Shown here in pieces: positions 24,299 to 32,907 of a stretch of DNA of 64,000 bases; positions within the stretch are counted from its first letter, which is position 1, and every line of letters starts with the position of its first letter. Source of the DNA: Arthrobacter sp. Soil782 (GTDB lineage: Bacteria > Actinomycetota > Actinomycetes > Actinomycetales > Micrococcaceae). The notes under the pieces were generated by a model. The model saw only the letters and a list, made by a program, of their open reading frames with translations, was not told where the DNA came from and did not search any database. The translations under genes and the position numbers were made by a program. The stretch lies in assembly GCF_001428435.1 (NCBI RefSeq), contig NZ_LMSO01000008.1:237366-301365 (forward strand), read 5' to 3'.

Positions 24299-24502
24299 GT
24301 GGCTGTTCCCAAGCGGAAAATGTCCCGCTCGAATACGCGTGCACGCCGGTCCCAGTGGAAGGCTGTTGCTCCCAAGCTGGTGAAGACGGTGGAGAACGGT
24401 CGCGTCACTTACAGCCTTGCCCACCAGGCCAAGGTTGTCACCGATTCCGCCGGCACTGAGTTGTTCCTTGAGTACAAGGGCCGCAAGGTAGCCGACGTCT
24501 AA
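24299..24502 (+). CDS. rpmF: 50S ribosomal protein L32
   Basis: A 67-residue basic protein with the universal L32 start [20 protein letters not shown]. The four-Cys zinc site found in some bacteria is absent: this is the zinc-free form common in actinobacteria. It begins at GTG 24299, two bases after the DUF177 stop, the usual operon arrangement. It is a structural protein of the large ribosomal subunit. Confidence 0.97.
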   Translation: MAVPKRKMSRSNTRARRSQWKAVAPKLVKTVENGRVTYSLAHQAKVVTDSAGTELFLEYKGRKVADV

Positions 24503-24558
24503 ATGCCAAGAGCACCGGTTTACGGTGCTTGAGGCTTCGATCGCGAAAGCGTCGCCGC

Positions 24559-25290
24559 GTGGAGAGTTCAGAAGATCTTTTGAAGCGTCTCGGTGTCACT
24601 ATTGACGCCGAGACGCTTCGTCTTGCCCTGACACATCGGTCCTATGCGTATGAACAGGGCGGAATCCCTACCAACGAACGCCTCGAATTCCTCGGCGACT
24701 CCGTCCTCGGGCTTTCGGTCACGGACGCTCTCTACAGGGACAATCCTGATCTTTCAGAGGGTGAACTCGCGAAGAGGCGTTCGGCGGTGGTGAGTACCCG
24801 CGCCCTCGCGAAGATTGCCCGCGGCCTCGATCTCGGGCAGCACATCCTCCTGGGACAGGGAGAGAAGCTCACCAATGGCTGGGACAAATCCTCAATCCTT
24901 GCTGACACCATGGAAGCCATCATCGGCGCTACCTATCTCAGCAACGGCATGGAGACCGCGCGGTGCCTCGTCATGCGCATCATCGGTCCGGTGCTCCGGG
25001 ACGCCGCAGCCCTTGGCGCCGGAACGGACTGGAAGACCAGCATCCAGGAAATCGCCGCGGCACAGCGCATGGGGGTTATCGACTACAAGGTGACGGGCTT
25101 CGGGCCTGACCATGACCGCCGGTTCGAGGCCGTCCTGGTGATCGGCGGAGCGACCTACGGCTCAGGGTCCGGGCGCTCCAAGAAGGAGGCCGAGCAGGAG
25201 GCTGCCTCTGCCTCGTGGAAGCTGCTTCAGCCTGAGGTAAACCAACTGCCTCTCGCACACGCGGACGCACAGCTCCGCCACTCCACGTGA
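24559..25290 (+). CDS. rnc: Ribonuclease III
   Basis: RNase III cleaves double-stranded RNA during rRNA maturation and mRNA decay. The 243-residue product has the signature NERLEFLGDSVLGL with the catalytic acidic residues, a second acidic cluster in SSILADTMEAIIGATYL, and a C-terminal double-stranded-RNA-binding domain from about residue 160 (DWKTSIQEIAAAQRMGVIDY and GSGRSKKEAEQEAA). The GTG at 24559 gives the family N-terminus VESSEDLLKRLGV; a TTG at 24529 is in frame but adds a basic stretch without family similarity. Neither has a strong ribosome binding site. It lies between rpmF and mutM. Confidence 0.95.
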   Translation: MESSEDLLKRLGVTIDAETLRLALTHRSYAYEQGGIPTNERLEFLGDSVLGLSVTDALYRDNPDLSEGELAKRRSAVVSTRALAKIARGLDLGQHILLGQGEKLTNGWDKSSILADTMEAIIGATYLSNGMETARCLVMRIIGPVLRDAAALGAGTDWKTSIQEIAAAQRMGVIDYKVTGFGPDHDRRFEAVLVIGGATYGSGSGRSKKEAEQEAASASWKLLQPEVNQLPLAHADAQLRHST

Positions 25291-25305
25291 TCTTTGCACC
25301 TCGTT

Positions 25306-26316
25306 ATGCCTGAGCTTCCCGAGGCGGAGGTAGTGCGCAGGGGTCTCGCGCGCTGGGTTCGCGGGCGCCGCATCGAGGCGGTCGACGTCCTGGACCCCCG
25401 TTCAATCCGCCGCCATGCCCTCGGCACCGAGGATTTCATTGGAAACCTCATCGGAGCCCGCGTCAGCGATGCCGTGCGTCGGGGCAAGTTCCTCTGGCTG
25501 CCCCTTACCCTCACCGATGACGACGGCGGCTCCCGGCCTGCGCCGTCACCGGACCTGGCGTCCTCAAAGGAACTCCCAAACGGCAGGCCGCCAGTTGCGC
25601 TCATGGCGCATCTTGGAATGAGCGGCCAGTTGCTGGTCGAGGACCGCACCCAGCCGGACGAGAAGCACCTGAAGGTTCGCCTTCGGCTGTCTCCGGCTGC
25701 TGGGCACCAGCCGGTGCCGGAGGAGCTTCGTTTCGTGGACCAGCGGATCTTCGGCGGGCTTTTTGTCACGAGCATGGTGGCAACAGCTGATGGTCTTCCC
25801 GGCGGACTGGGGGAGAACCTCGTTCCCCTGGTGCCGGTTGAAGCGGCGCACATCGCACGTGACCCGCTGGACCCTGCATTCTCGTTCGAGGATTTCTACC
25901 GCAAGCTGCATTCCCGCCGCACGGGGCTCAAGCGCGCCTTGCTCGACCAGACGCTCGTCTCGGGAATCGGAAACATCTATGCCGACGAATCATTGTGGGC
26001 AGCGAAGCTGCACTACGCCCGCCCCACTGACACCCTTCGGCGTGCAGAAGCCTCGCGACTGGTCGAGTCGTGCAGGGACGTCATGATCCGGGCGCTCGAG
26101 GCAGGCGGCACCAGCTTCGATTCGCTTTACGTCAACGTGAACGGCGCGTCCGGGTACTTTGAGCGCGCGCTGAACGCCTACGGGCGGGAGCGGGAGCCCT
26201 GTCGGCGATGCTTCGAGAATGGTTTGGATTCCCTGATCCGGCGCGACACCTTCATGAACCGGTCCTCATACACGTGCCCCAGATGCCAGCCACGGCCGCG
26301 TAACGGACGCTGGTGA
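25306..26316 (+). CDS. mutM: Formamidopyrimidine-DNA glycosylase
   Basis: MutM (Fpg) removes 8-oxoguanine and formamidopyrimidines from DNA and nicks the abasic site. The 336-residue product begins [14 protein letters not shown], giving the catalytic Pro2 and Glu3 after Met removal. The Lys that binds the damaged strand is in [11 protein letters not shown]. The helix-two-turn-helix is followed by [17 protein letters not shown] and a C-terminal zinc finger CRRCFENG...CPRC. The ATG at 25306 is fixed by the need for Pro2. An insertion around residues 75-90 is slightly longer than usual. It follows rnc closely, as in many actinobacteria. Confidence 0.96.
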   Translation: MPELPEAEVVRRGLARWVRGRRIEAVDVLDPRSIRRHALGTEDFIGNLIGARVSDAVRRGKFLWLPLTLTDDDGGSRPAPSPDLASSKELPNGRPPVALMAHLGMSGQLLVEDRTQPDEKHLKVRLRLSPAAGHQPVPEELRFVDQRIFGGLFVTSMVATADGLPGGLGENLVPLVPVEAAHIARDPLDPAFSFEDFYRKLHSRRTGLKRALLDQTLVSGIGNIYADESLWAAKLHYARPTDTLRRAEASRLVESCRDVMIRALEAGGTSFDSLYVNVNGASGYFERALNAYGREREPCRRCFENGLDSLIRRDTFMNRSSYTCPRCQPRPRNGRW

Positions 26317-26400
26317 GCGGCTCCGACGTGACAAAAGTAAGTAAGCTGACTAGATTCGGTATCTCAGTATCTCAGTACCCGACACGTCAGGAGTATCGCG

Positions 26401-26682
26401 ATGAAGAACAAGTTGGTTTTTGCAGCAGGTATGGCAGCAGGCTACGTTCTGGGCGCCCGGGCCGGTCGTGCAAGCTATGAGCAGATCAAAGTGAAGGCCA
26501 ACGAGCTCTGGAACAACCCGAAGGTCCAGGACAAGGTTTCCCAGGCATCGGAGACGGTAAAAACGAAGGCTCCGGAGGTTCAGGCGCAGGCAGAGCAGGC
26601 CCTGAAAAAGGCACAGTCAGCCATGCATCGCAATGGCGATCAGGACGGCCCCAAAAGCGCGCAGGACGAGTACAAAATCTAA
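26401..26682 (+). CDS. YtxH-like small membrane-associated protein
   Basis: A 93-residue protein with a short hydrophobic N-terminal segment (LVFAAGMAAGYVLGARAGRA) followed by a long amphipathic helical region rich in Lys, Glu, Gln and Ala. This architecture is the YtxH/late-embryogenesis-like type found in stress-related envelope proteins. The ATG follows a GTCAGGAGTAT ribosome binding site. It is a single gene, followed by a hairpin terminator and then the riboswitch region of the next gene. A specific function is not known. Confidence 0.75.
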   Translation: MKNKLVFAAGMAAGYVLGARAGRASYEQIKVKANELWNNPKVQDKVSQASETVKTKAPEVQAQAEQALKKAQSAMHRNGDQDGPKSAQDEYKI

Positions 26683-26758
26683 TCCGGTGGGGCCCAACCG
26701 GCGCTTCTCGTGATCGAAATGTGACATCCAGCCGGAAAGAATGTAACGTTATGGACAC

Positions 26759-26778
26759 GCCGGGCTCAAAAGCCCGGC
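26759..26778 (+). terminator. Intrinsic terminator hairpin
   Basis: GCCGGGCT pairs perfectly with AGCCCGGC across the loop CAAA, followed by TTCCTT. It lies 76 bases after the YtxH-like gene and just before the riboswitch, so it probably ends that transcript. Confidence 0.75.
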
Positions 26779-26794
26779 TTCCTTCTGGTGGATT

Positions 26795-26959
26795 GCCTAA
26801 TCCTGCCGCCGTCGGAAGGTCCGTTCGCTACACACTGCGGCAGGAGCGGGGGAACCAGATAGCGGGCTTCTTCAGAAGTCCTAGGGGTGAAGACGTACCG
26901 GTCCAAGACCAGTAGTCCGGGTGGCTCCCATCCGAATCCGACAGCTAACTCCGCCGGCA
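26795..26959 (+). promoter_or_regulatory. Cyclic di-AMP riboswitch (ydaO/yuaA type)
   Basis: The leader contains, in order and at fitting distances, the conserved segments of the ydaO class: GCCTAATCCTGCCGCC, GGCAGGAGCGGGGGAACCA, GGGGTGAAG and GAATCCGACAGCTAACTCCG. The first and second segments pair through CCTGCCGC/GCGGCAGG. This RNA binds two molecules of c-di-AMP and usually switches off cell-wall hydrolase and osmolyte genes when the nucleotide is abundant. It sits directly before the LysM/NlpC-like gene, whose ribosome binding site follows immediately at 26962. Confidence 0.95.
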
Positions 26960-26977
26960 TTGGGAGAGGCTATTTCC

Positions 26978-27898
26978 GTGTCCAAAAACCGTCATATCGC
27001 ACGCCACCGTGCAACCCCGCCCAGCACCATGCAGGTCGTTTCCAAGGCAGTCAGCTCTCACGCCGGCACCGTTGGCCGCCCAGCAGCCGTTGTTGTAGCA
27101 GCTTCCGGAATCATGTTCGGAGCGGCCCTGCCAGCAAGCGCGGGCACCACCACTTACACCCCAGCACCGTCAGTCGAGGCCAACGTCCAGGCTGCAGCCG
27201 CTCCTGTGGCCCCGGCAGCTCCGGTTGCTCCGGCTCCCGTGGCACCGGCTCCGGCCGTCAATGCTCCGACCCACACCGTGCAGTCCGGGGACACCCTCGG
27301 CTCGATCGCAGCGAACTATGGCGTCAGCCTGGACGCCGTGTTCGCTGCTAACGGCCTCGGCTGGGATTCGATCATCTACCCGGGTCAGGTCATCAGCCTC
27401 TCCGGTAGCGCTGCTGCCGCTCCGGCTCCTGCCGCAGCTCCGGCGCCCGCTCCGGTACAGCAGATCCAGGTAGCAGCTCCGGCAGCCGCGCCTGCAGTAC
27501 AGGTACAGGCAGCTGCTGTTGCTCCGGCACCGGTCGAGACCAGCACCATGGGCATCAGCCTTGCCTCCAGCAACATCCAGGTTGCAGACAACTCGGGCAG
27601 CGCCAGCGGCGCAGGCATCCTTGCGTCGGCTCGGGCCCAGCTCGCAGCCGGTGCTATCCAGGATTGCACTGTGCTCCTCGAAAAGGCCCTTGGTACGGGC
27701 GATCTCGGACCGGCACAGTTCGCTGCCTACGGTACCCCGGTTAGCACACCTGCACCGGGTGACATTGTCATCACGGGCGGACACGTAGCCGTCTACGCCG
27801 GCAACGGCCAGGTCATCAGCAGCGGAATGAATGGTGCAAACCTCACCATGCAGCACCCGCTGAGCGATCTGCCGGGCGCCTACTTCGTGCGCGTCTAA
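26978..27898 (+). CDS. Secreted LysM and NlpC/P60-like cell-wall protein
   Basis: A 306-residue exported protein. A basic N-terminus and hydrophobic stretch VGRPAAVVVAASGIMFGAAL ending ASAG form the signal peptide. A Pro/Ala spacer (APVAPAPVAP repeats) leads to one LysM domain (THTVQSGDTLGSIAANYGVS, about residues 97-140), then another Ala/Pro linker, and a C-terminal NlpC/P60-like domain with Cys in AIQDCTVLLEKAL and His in GHVAVYAGNG. It probably binds and remodels peptidoglycan. The GTG at 26978 was chosen because TGGGAGAGG precedes it by eight bases. Expression is under the c-di-AMP riboswitch. A strong terminator follows. Confidence 0.9.
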   Translation: MSKNRHIARHRATPPSTMQVVSKAVSSHAGTVGRPAAVVVAASGIMFGAALPASAGTTTYTPAPSVEANVQAAAAPVAPAAPVAPAPVAPAPAVNAPTHTVQSGDTLGSIAANYGVSLDAVFAANGLGWDSIIYPGQVISLSGSAAAAPAPAAAPAPAPVQQIQVAAPAAAPAVQVQAAAVAPAPVETSTMGISLASSNIQVADNSGSASGAGILASARAQLAAGAIQDCTVLLEKALGTGDLGPAQFAAYGTPVSTPAPGDIVITGGHVAVYAGNGQVISSGMNGANLTMQHPLSDLPGAYFVRV

Positions 27899-27918
27899 TC
27901 TTCGCGTTAGTCTCTCGT

Positions 27919-27952
27919 CGCTGGGGAGGACCTGTAACGGTCCTTCCCAGCG
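27919..27952 (+). terminator. Intrinsic terminator after the LysM gene
   Basis: A 14-base stem CGCTGGGGAGGACC/GGTCCTTCCCAGCG with one wobble pair and a 6-base loop, followed by GCATTTAA. It starts 20 bases after the stop codon. Confidence 0.85.
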
Positions 27953-28029
27953 GCATTTAATGAACCAACGCGACAGGTGGCAGGCTGACGAGGCTGAGGG
28001 CCCGATCGCAAACTGTCAGTTACTGAGCA

Positions 28030-29019
28030 TCAGTGCCTGATGCGCGACGCTGAATCGCCATAGTGCGCGGCGAGGCGTGCAAATCCCTCGTCCAGGCTCA
28101 CCTCCGGAGTCCAGCCAAGCAGGGACCTGGTGTGCCGCTGGTCGAACCAATGGGCCGTTGACAACTGCTCCGCGAGGAAGCGGGTCATGGGAGGCTCGCT
28201 GTCGGCCTTGGAAGCGCGCCAGATACTTTCGACGACGCTGCCGGCCGCTCTGCCTACCCAGCCTGGGATCGATCGCCGGGGTTCCCGGACGCCGCCGGCG
28301 GAGCAAATGCGGGCGAGGAGCTCACCGATCGGGCGCGGTTCACCGTTCGTGATGACCAGCGGGGATCCGGAGATGTACTCCATCCGGTCAAGGGCGGCAG
28401 CGATGGCCGATGCCGCATTGTCCACGTAGGTTGTGTCAACGAGCGCGGTTCCACCGGCAAGCAGCGGCAGCCTGCCGGCGCGTGCCCGGCTGAGTACCCG
28501 CTCTACCAGCTGGGTGTCACCGGGTCCCCAGACGATATGGGGGCGCAGAACCGCGACCGGCATCTGGCCGTCGTTCGCCTCGAGAGCAAGAATCTCCGCC
28601 TGCGCCTTGGTGCGCGCATAGGATCCGCGGGCGAGCTCCGGCTGAGCCGGCCCGGCAACCGCCCCAACCAGCGACGCTCCGGTGTGGGCCACTGACGGCG
28701 AGGAAACGTACACGAAGTGCTGAACGCCCGCGGACCGGGCCGCAGCCAGGAGCCCAGCTGTGCCGAGCACATTGGTGCGGTAGAAATCATCCGGATTGCC
28801 GGTGACAGACACCTTTGCCGCGAGGTGAATGACGGCGTCGACCCCCGCGACGGCGTTCGCAAGGGCGGAACCGTCGGCGAGGTCACCTGCTAGGTCCTCC
28901 GCGCCCGGCACACCGGAGGGACGCCGCTGGAAGGTCCTGACATCGCGGCCGTTGCGCAGGAGCAGGGACGCCACCGCGCCGCCTAGCATCCCGCTGGCAC
29001 CGGTGACGAGGACCTTCAC
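28030..29019 (-). CDS. oleD: 2-alkyl-3-oxoalkanoate reductase (OleD)
   Basis: A 329-residue short-chain dehydrogenase of the extended class. It has the NAD(P)-binding motif VLVTGASGMLGGAVASLLL, the strand YVSSPSVAHTGAS and the catalytic Tyr and Lys in SYARTKAQAEI. In olefin synthesis OleD reduces the beta-keto acid made by OleA to a beta-hydroxy acid. The GTG at 29019 overlaps the oleBC stop as GTGA and matches the family start VKVLVTGASG. It is the last gene of the oleA-oleBC-oleD operon; that context makes OleD far more likely than a steroid dehydrogenase, which the family also includes. Confidence 0.9.
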   Translation of the reverse strand: MKVLVTGASGMLGGAVASLLLRNGRDVRTFQRRPSGVPGAEDLAGDLADGSALANAVAGVDAVIHLAAKVSVTGNPDDFYRTNVLGTAGLLAAARSAGVQHFVYVSSPSVAHTGASLVGAVAGPAQPELARGSYARTKAQAEILALEANDGQMPVAVLRPHIVWGPGDTQLVERVLSRARAGRLPLLAGGTALVDTTYVDNAASAIAAALDRMEYISGSPLVITNGEPRPIGELLARICSAGGVREPRRSIPGWVGRAAGSVVESIWRASKADSEPPMTRFLAEQLSTAHWFDQRHTRSLLGWTPEVSLDEGFARLAAHYGDSASRIRH

Positions 29020-31610
29020 GGCCTCTTCCTCCCACGCCCCTGGAGCGCGTCGCCGGCCCACGCAGCTACTGCTGTACGGTCGATTTTTGCGTTATGCCGG
29101 ATATCGGTCGGAAGGGCGGACAGCGTGAGGACTGCAGCGAGACGGACTCCGCCCGGCCGGACAACGTCCCGGACCATAGCCGACAAAGGGCCGGACGCCA
29201 GGCCCGCCTGATCGGCGGCATCCACAGGAACGACGGCGGCGACAACGGCCTGTGTGCCCGTCGGACCGACACCGACCACGGCCGCCTGGCGAACCTCCTT
29301 CAACTGTTCGATCGACTGCTCGGGGCCCACGGGTGTCAGAACGCCGTCTGCGGACGTGATGACGTGTGCAAGCCGGCCCTCCACCCAGAGCCGTCCGTCC
29401 GCGTCGAGATGCCCGACGTCCCCGGTGCGGTGCCAGCCCGCGGTGCGTGATGATGCCCGTTCCGTGATCCACAACCGGTGATAGCGGTCTTTGACGTGCG
29501 GAGCACGCACGAGGATCTCGCCCGTAACGCCTGGCAGAGCTGCAGGCACACCGGTGGCAGTGCCCTTGGGGTCAAGCGCACTGATACTGATTTCCGCGCC
29601 CGGTACCGCTCTTCCAACACAGACGCCGTTCCCGGCTCCTGTTACAGAACTGTCCAGGGCTTCGCGAATGTCCTCGAGCTGTATGTCAGTGACGGGCAGC
29701 GCCTCTGTCATGCCGTAGGGCGTGTGCAGTGCGGCACCGGGTACCAATGGCTGCAATTGCTCCAGGAGATTCACGGGAATCGGGGCTCCTGCAGAGAGCA
29801 GCACGCTGACGCGTTGCAAGGCATCCTTGCGACCGGGCGCAATGCCCGAGGCTGTGGCCAGGACGTTGCGCAGGGCAGCGGGGGAAGCGAAAACCGTGGT
29901 CGCGTCGATGGCCGCGGCGGCATCGGCCAGCGCCCGCGCAGTCAGCGTCCGCGGAGCGGTGACGTCCATATCGGGGGTCACCGAAGCCGCTCCCAGTGCG
30001 GGGCCCAGCAGGGCGAAGGGCGCAAAACCAGCAACGAGAGCGCTGCCCGGCGCAAGGTTGAGAGTTGCAGAGAGAGTGTCCCGCATCGCCGACAGCTGGC
30101 GGTGTGTGTACACAACACCTTTCGCCGGTCCTGTCGATCCGGAGGTGAACAGGATCGCCGCGTCGGTATCGGGGGCGGGATCCTCGCCCGCATAGCTCGA
30201 GTGCCCAGCGAGGAGGTCTTCGAGGCGGTGACGCACACCGAGGAGTCGCGCCCGTGGCGCTGCTCCGACGCTGATGCGGGTGCCCGGCCACCCGAACAGC
30301 CTGCCGGCGACGAGCGCGCGTTCTATGCCGATGAGAAAGTCCGGCACAGTGCCGCGAACGGCGCGGCTGAGCCCCTTGACTCCCAGCCCGGCATCCGCGA
30401 CCACGATCACAGCGCCCAATCTCAGGCAGGCATAAATCAGCGTGGTCAGCTCAATGCCCGGCGGAACCATCAGGCTGACCCTGCTTCCCGCCCTGACTCC
30501 GATCCGGCTGAGGCCGGCGGCGAGGCGGCTGACCCTGTCCTCCAGTTCCTTCCAAGACAGCGAGTCGGCCACCGCACCGTCGCTTCCCATATCTGCCACC
30601 GCCAGCATGTCAGCGGCAGGACCGCTGCTCCGCTCGTGGATCTGCTGCCAGAGGGGGGTGAACGCTGCGGAGGGACGGGCGGGACGGCCGTCGTCGTCGT
30701 TCTCGGTGCGGTGGTCAAGCCAATCAAAGATTGGCGAGGCGATGTCACGGTCTTCAGCGACCAAATGGCTTGCGCCCTCGAAACGGTGGATATCAGCCTG
30801 CGGAAGGCGTTCCGCCAGGTCATCCAGATAGGTGTCCGAAAAGATCGGATCTGCCGGGCCCCAGAGCAGAAACACGGGCACATCGAGTGTGCGGATGGAG
30901 TCGGCAATTCGGTTCAACTCCGCTTGGCTTGGGTGCCCGGGACCAACGGGAATGTCAGCGACGAACTGTTCGATGCCTCGGCGTCGGGCGGCTGTCCGGT
31001 AAGGCAGGCGGTAAGCCGCCCGTACTTCCCGGGTGAGACGCGGGCGGGCCAGCGCAAGCGTTGTATCGAGGAAAGCGGTTGTTGTCGACGTTCCCACCCG
31101 GTGCACGGCGCCGCTGAGAGCGAGGCGCAGCGGCGCGGGAATGGGGGAGCCCGGGTCCTGGTGGATTGCCGTATTGGTCAGGACAACCGCGGTCAGGTTC
31201 GCGCGATTGCGGTCTGCAAAGCCAAGGCTGACGACGCCGCCCCAGTCGTGTCCAACTGTTACGAGCGGTCCGCTGAGCCCAACGGCGGAGACGAAATCCT
31301 CGAGGTCGCGTACGCGGTCGGCGAGACGCCGCTTGCGGCCGGTCCGCTCGGAATAGCCCATTTCGAGCTGGTCAACGGCGATGACCCGCCAACCGTGCTG
31401 GGCGCCCGCCGCCAGCAGGCTGCGCCAGAGGTAGGACCAGGTGGGATTGCCGTGGACACAGAGCAGCGTGCCGCGGAGATCACCGGTTATGGAGGCCAGG
31501 TTGTCCAGGTAATGCCACCGGTTGATGGTTCCAGCCGGATCAACATCGGCTGTGGACGGCACATCGAGGTAGGCCGACCACGACGGGTCGACGCCGGGAA
31601 GTTCTACCAC
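29016..31610 (-). CDS. oleBC: OleBC fusion: beta-lactone decarboxylase and beta-lactone synthetase
   Basis: An 864-residue natural fusion. Residues 1-310 are an alpha/beta-hydrolase of the haloalkane-dehalogenase-like class; the nucleophile Asp122 lies in VTVGHDWGGVVS. This is OleB, which decarboxylates a beta-lactone to a cis-olefin. Residues 330-864 form an acyl-CoA-synthetase-like domain with ILFTSGSTGPAKGVVYTH near 487, the adenylate motif YGMTEALP and WHRTGDVGHLDADGRLWVEG. This is OleC, which forms the beta-lactone from the beta-hydroxy acid with ATP. Such fusions are known from actinobacteria such as Micrococcus. The gene overlaps the oleA stop and the oleD start. Confidence 0.93.
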   Translation of the reverse strand: MVELPGVDPSWSAYLDVPSTADVDPAGTINRWHYLDNLASITGDLRGTLLCVHGNPTWSYLWRSLLAAGAQHGWRVIAVDQLEMGYSERTGRKRRLADRVRDLEDFVSAVGLSGPLVTVGHDWGGVVSLGFADRNRANLTAVVLTNTAIHQDPGSPIPAPLRLALSGAVHRVGTSTTTAFLDTTLALARPRLTREVRAAYRLPYRTAARRRGIEQFVADIPVGPGHPSQAELNRIADSIRTLDVPVFLLWGPADPIFSDTYLDDLAERLPQADIHRFEGASHLVAEDRDIASPIFDWLDHRTENDDDGRPARPSAAFTPLWQQIHERSSGPAADMLAVADMGSDGAVADSLSWKELEDRVSRLAAGLSRIGVRAGSRVSLMVPPGIELTTLIYACLRLGAVIVVADAGLGVKGLSRAVRGTVPDFLIGIERALVAGRLFGWPGTRISVGAAPRARLLGVRHRLEDLLAGHSSYAGEDPAPDTDAAILFTSGSTGPAKGVVYTHRQLSAMRDTLSATLNLAPGSALVAGFAPFALLGPALGAASVTPDMDVTAPRTLTARALADAAAAIDATTVFASPAALRNVLATASGIAPGRKDALQRVSVLLSAGAPIPVNLLEQLQPLVPGAALHTPYGMTEALPVTDIQLEDIREALDSSVTGAGNGVCVGRAVPGAEISISALDPKGTATGVPAALPGVTGEILVRAPHVKDRYHRLWITERASSRTAGWHRTGDVGHLDADGRLWVEGRLAHVITSADGVLTPVGPEQSIEQLKEVRQAAVVGVGPTGTQAVVAAVVPVDAADQAGLASGPLSAMVRDVVRPGGVRLAAVLTLSALPTDIRHNAKIDRTAVAAWAGDALQGRGRKRP

Positions 31611-32626
31611 TCAATCTCCAGCATCGCGGTGTTGAGGCCGGAGCCCACACCCATGCACAGCACGCGGTCGCCGGTAGTGAGCCGCTGGGCTTCCGCGGCG
31701 AGCGTCATGGGCAGTGACGCCGGCCCGACGTTGCCCCAGAGAGGGAAGGTCTGGGGGACCCGGGCGGGATCGAGATCGACGGCTTCGATGATCGCCTTGG
31801 TATGGGTGGTACTCACCTGGTGGGTCACATAGCGGTCCATGTCCGACCAGTTCCAGTCCTGTTGAGCTTCGGTCCAGGCGTCAACCACCAGCTCCAGGCC
31901 GCCGTCGAGCAGCCCCTGTGCGTCCGTATACATGCCGTCGATGCCTCCGACGCACAATTCGTGATGCTCAGTGCCGGCACGCGCCACTCCGCCTAGGACG
32001 CGGTGGGAGCCCGGGTGGAGATCCGCCGGGCCCAGAATGGCGGCGGCGGCGCCGGAACCAAGGGTCAGCGTTGCAAACTCCTGCATGAAACTCTCACGCG
32101 TGGCCGTTGGTTCATTCAGCCGCCGAAGGGTGGCTTCCTGCGTGGCTTGGGCGTCTTCCCCATTGACCACCATGGCGTACTGGATCTGGCCCGCTTCGAT
32201 CATGTTCGCCGCCAGGGTCATCCCATTGACAAAACCCAGACACGCATTGGCGACATCAAAATTCATGGCGGAGGACGGCAGCCCCAGACCGTTGTGGATC
32301 TTCACAGCAACGGATGGTTCGAGATTGGTGCGGGAGACCGAGGTGTTGATCAGCAGGCCGATCTGGGAAGCCGTGATACCTGTTGATGCGAGGGCCTTGG
32401 CGCCCGCTTCAATGGCGCCGTCTTCGAATCCCGTTCCGGGTGCCCACCAGCGCCGCTCGGTGATTCCCGCCACGCGCTGCAATAGCCCCTTGGACAGCCG
32501 GAGCCGTTTCAGGGCCGGAGCGAGGATGCGATCGAATTCCGCAGACGTGACGATGACCGGTGCCTCTACACTTTCCACGCCGAGGAGCGCGGTGTTGTGA
32601 TGTCGGAAGTTGAAATTACCGGTCAA
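31604..32626 (-). CDS. oleA: Acyl-CoA head-to-head condensing enzyme (OleA)
   Basis: A 340-residue thiolase-fold enzyme that joins two fatty acyl-CoAs to a beta-keto acid, the first step of olefin synthesis. The nucleophile Cys129 lies in NFDVANACLGFVNGM, and Glu103 in SRTNLEPSVA matches the glutamate special to OleA. The N-terminal part has QRVAGITERRWWAPGTG. No ATG or GTG lies at the expected beginning; a TTG at 32626, preceded by GCAGGAAAT, gives the family start (M)TGNFNFRHHNTALLG. The upstream region holds the AAGCATACTT site. The gene leads an operon with oleBC and oleD. Confidence 0.93.
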   Translation of the reverse strand: MTGNFNFRHHNTALLGVESVEAPVIVTSAEFDRILAPALKRLRLSKGLLQRVAGITERRWWAPGTGFEDGAIEAGAKALASTGITASQIGLLINTSVSRTNLEPSVAVKIHNGLGLPSSAMNFDVANACLGFVNGMTLAANMIEAGQIQYAMVVNGEDAQATQEATLRRLNEPTATRESFMQEFATLTLGSGAAAAILGPADLHPGSHRVLGGVARAGTEHHELCVGGIDGMYTDAQGLLDGGLELVVDAWTEAQQDWNWSDMDRYVTHQVSTTHTKAIIEAVDLDPARVPQTFPLWGNVGPASLPMTLAAEAQRLTTGDRVLCMGVGSGLNTAMLEIEW

Positions 32627-32738
32627 ATTTCCTGCCTCGTGTCCGTCTATTCCCTGTGCGGGTGGTCCGCTGGTCCGCTGTTCGCTGCACCGGAACCGAT
32701 AGCGCTTTGCCGGCAGTGGATGCCAATCTGAAAATGAT

Positions 32739-32748
32739 AAGCATACTT
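32739..32748. promoter_or_regulatory. AAGCATACTT near-palindrome upstream of oleA
   Basis: TAAGCATACTTC differs by one base from the perfect palindrome in front of the PRC/DUF2382 gene at 3356-3365. It lies 113 bases before oleA in the oleA-smc divergent gap. It could link olefin synthesis and the stress-type gene under one regulator; two sites alone are weak evidence. Confidence 0.25.
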
Positions 32749-32907
32749 CGGTTACTAACGTTCCTGAGGAAAGCCTAGTTCCTCCGGCAGATAACGGCAC
32801 GTTGACACCGGAGATACCCGGGTGGAGATGCGTGGGTAAATGCCGTGAAACCGGCTGTGAACGCAGTAGATTATGGGTAACTATCCCTTTTTGGAGACCC
32901 GAGACCC

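Noticed and set aside
27190..27540. Short repeats in the LysM gene as a possible repeat array
   Set aside because: The repeats are Pro/Ala codon runs of a linker (APVAPAP type) within an intact coding frame, not a CRISPR or tandem DNA array.
29478..31832. Long plus-strand open frame of 784 codons opposite oleBC
   Set aside because: It is antisense to a gene with clear catalytic motifs, its translation has no recognisable family, and its Cys/Arg/Gly-rich composition is that of a GC-rich shadow frame.
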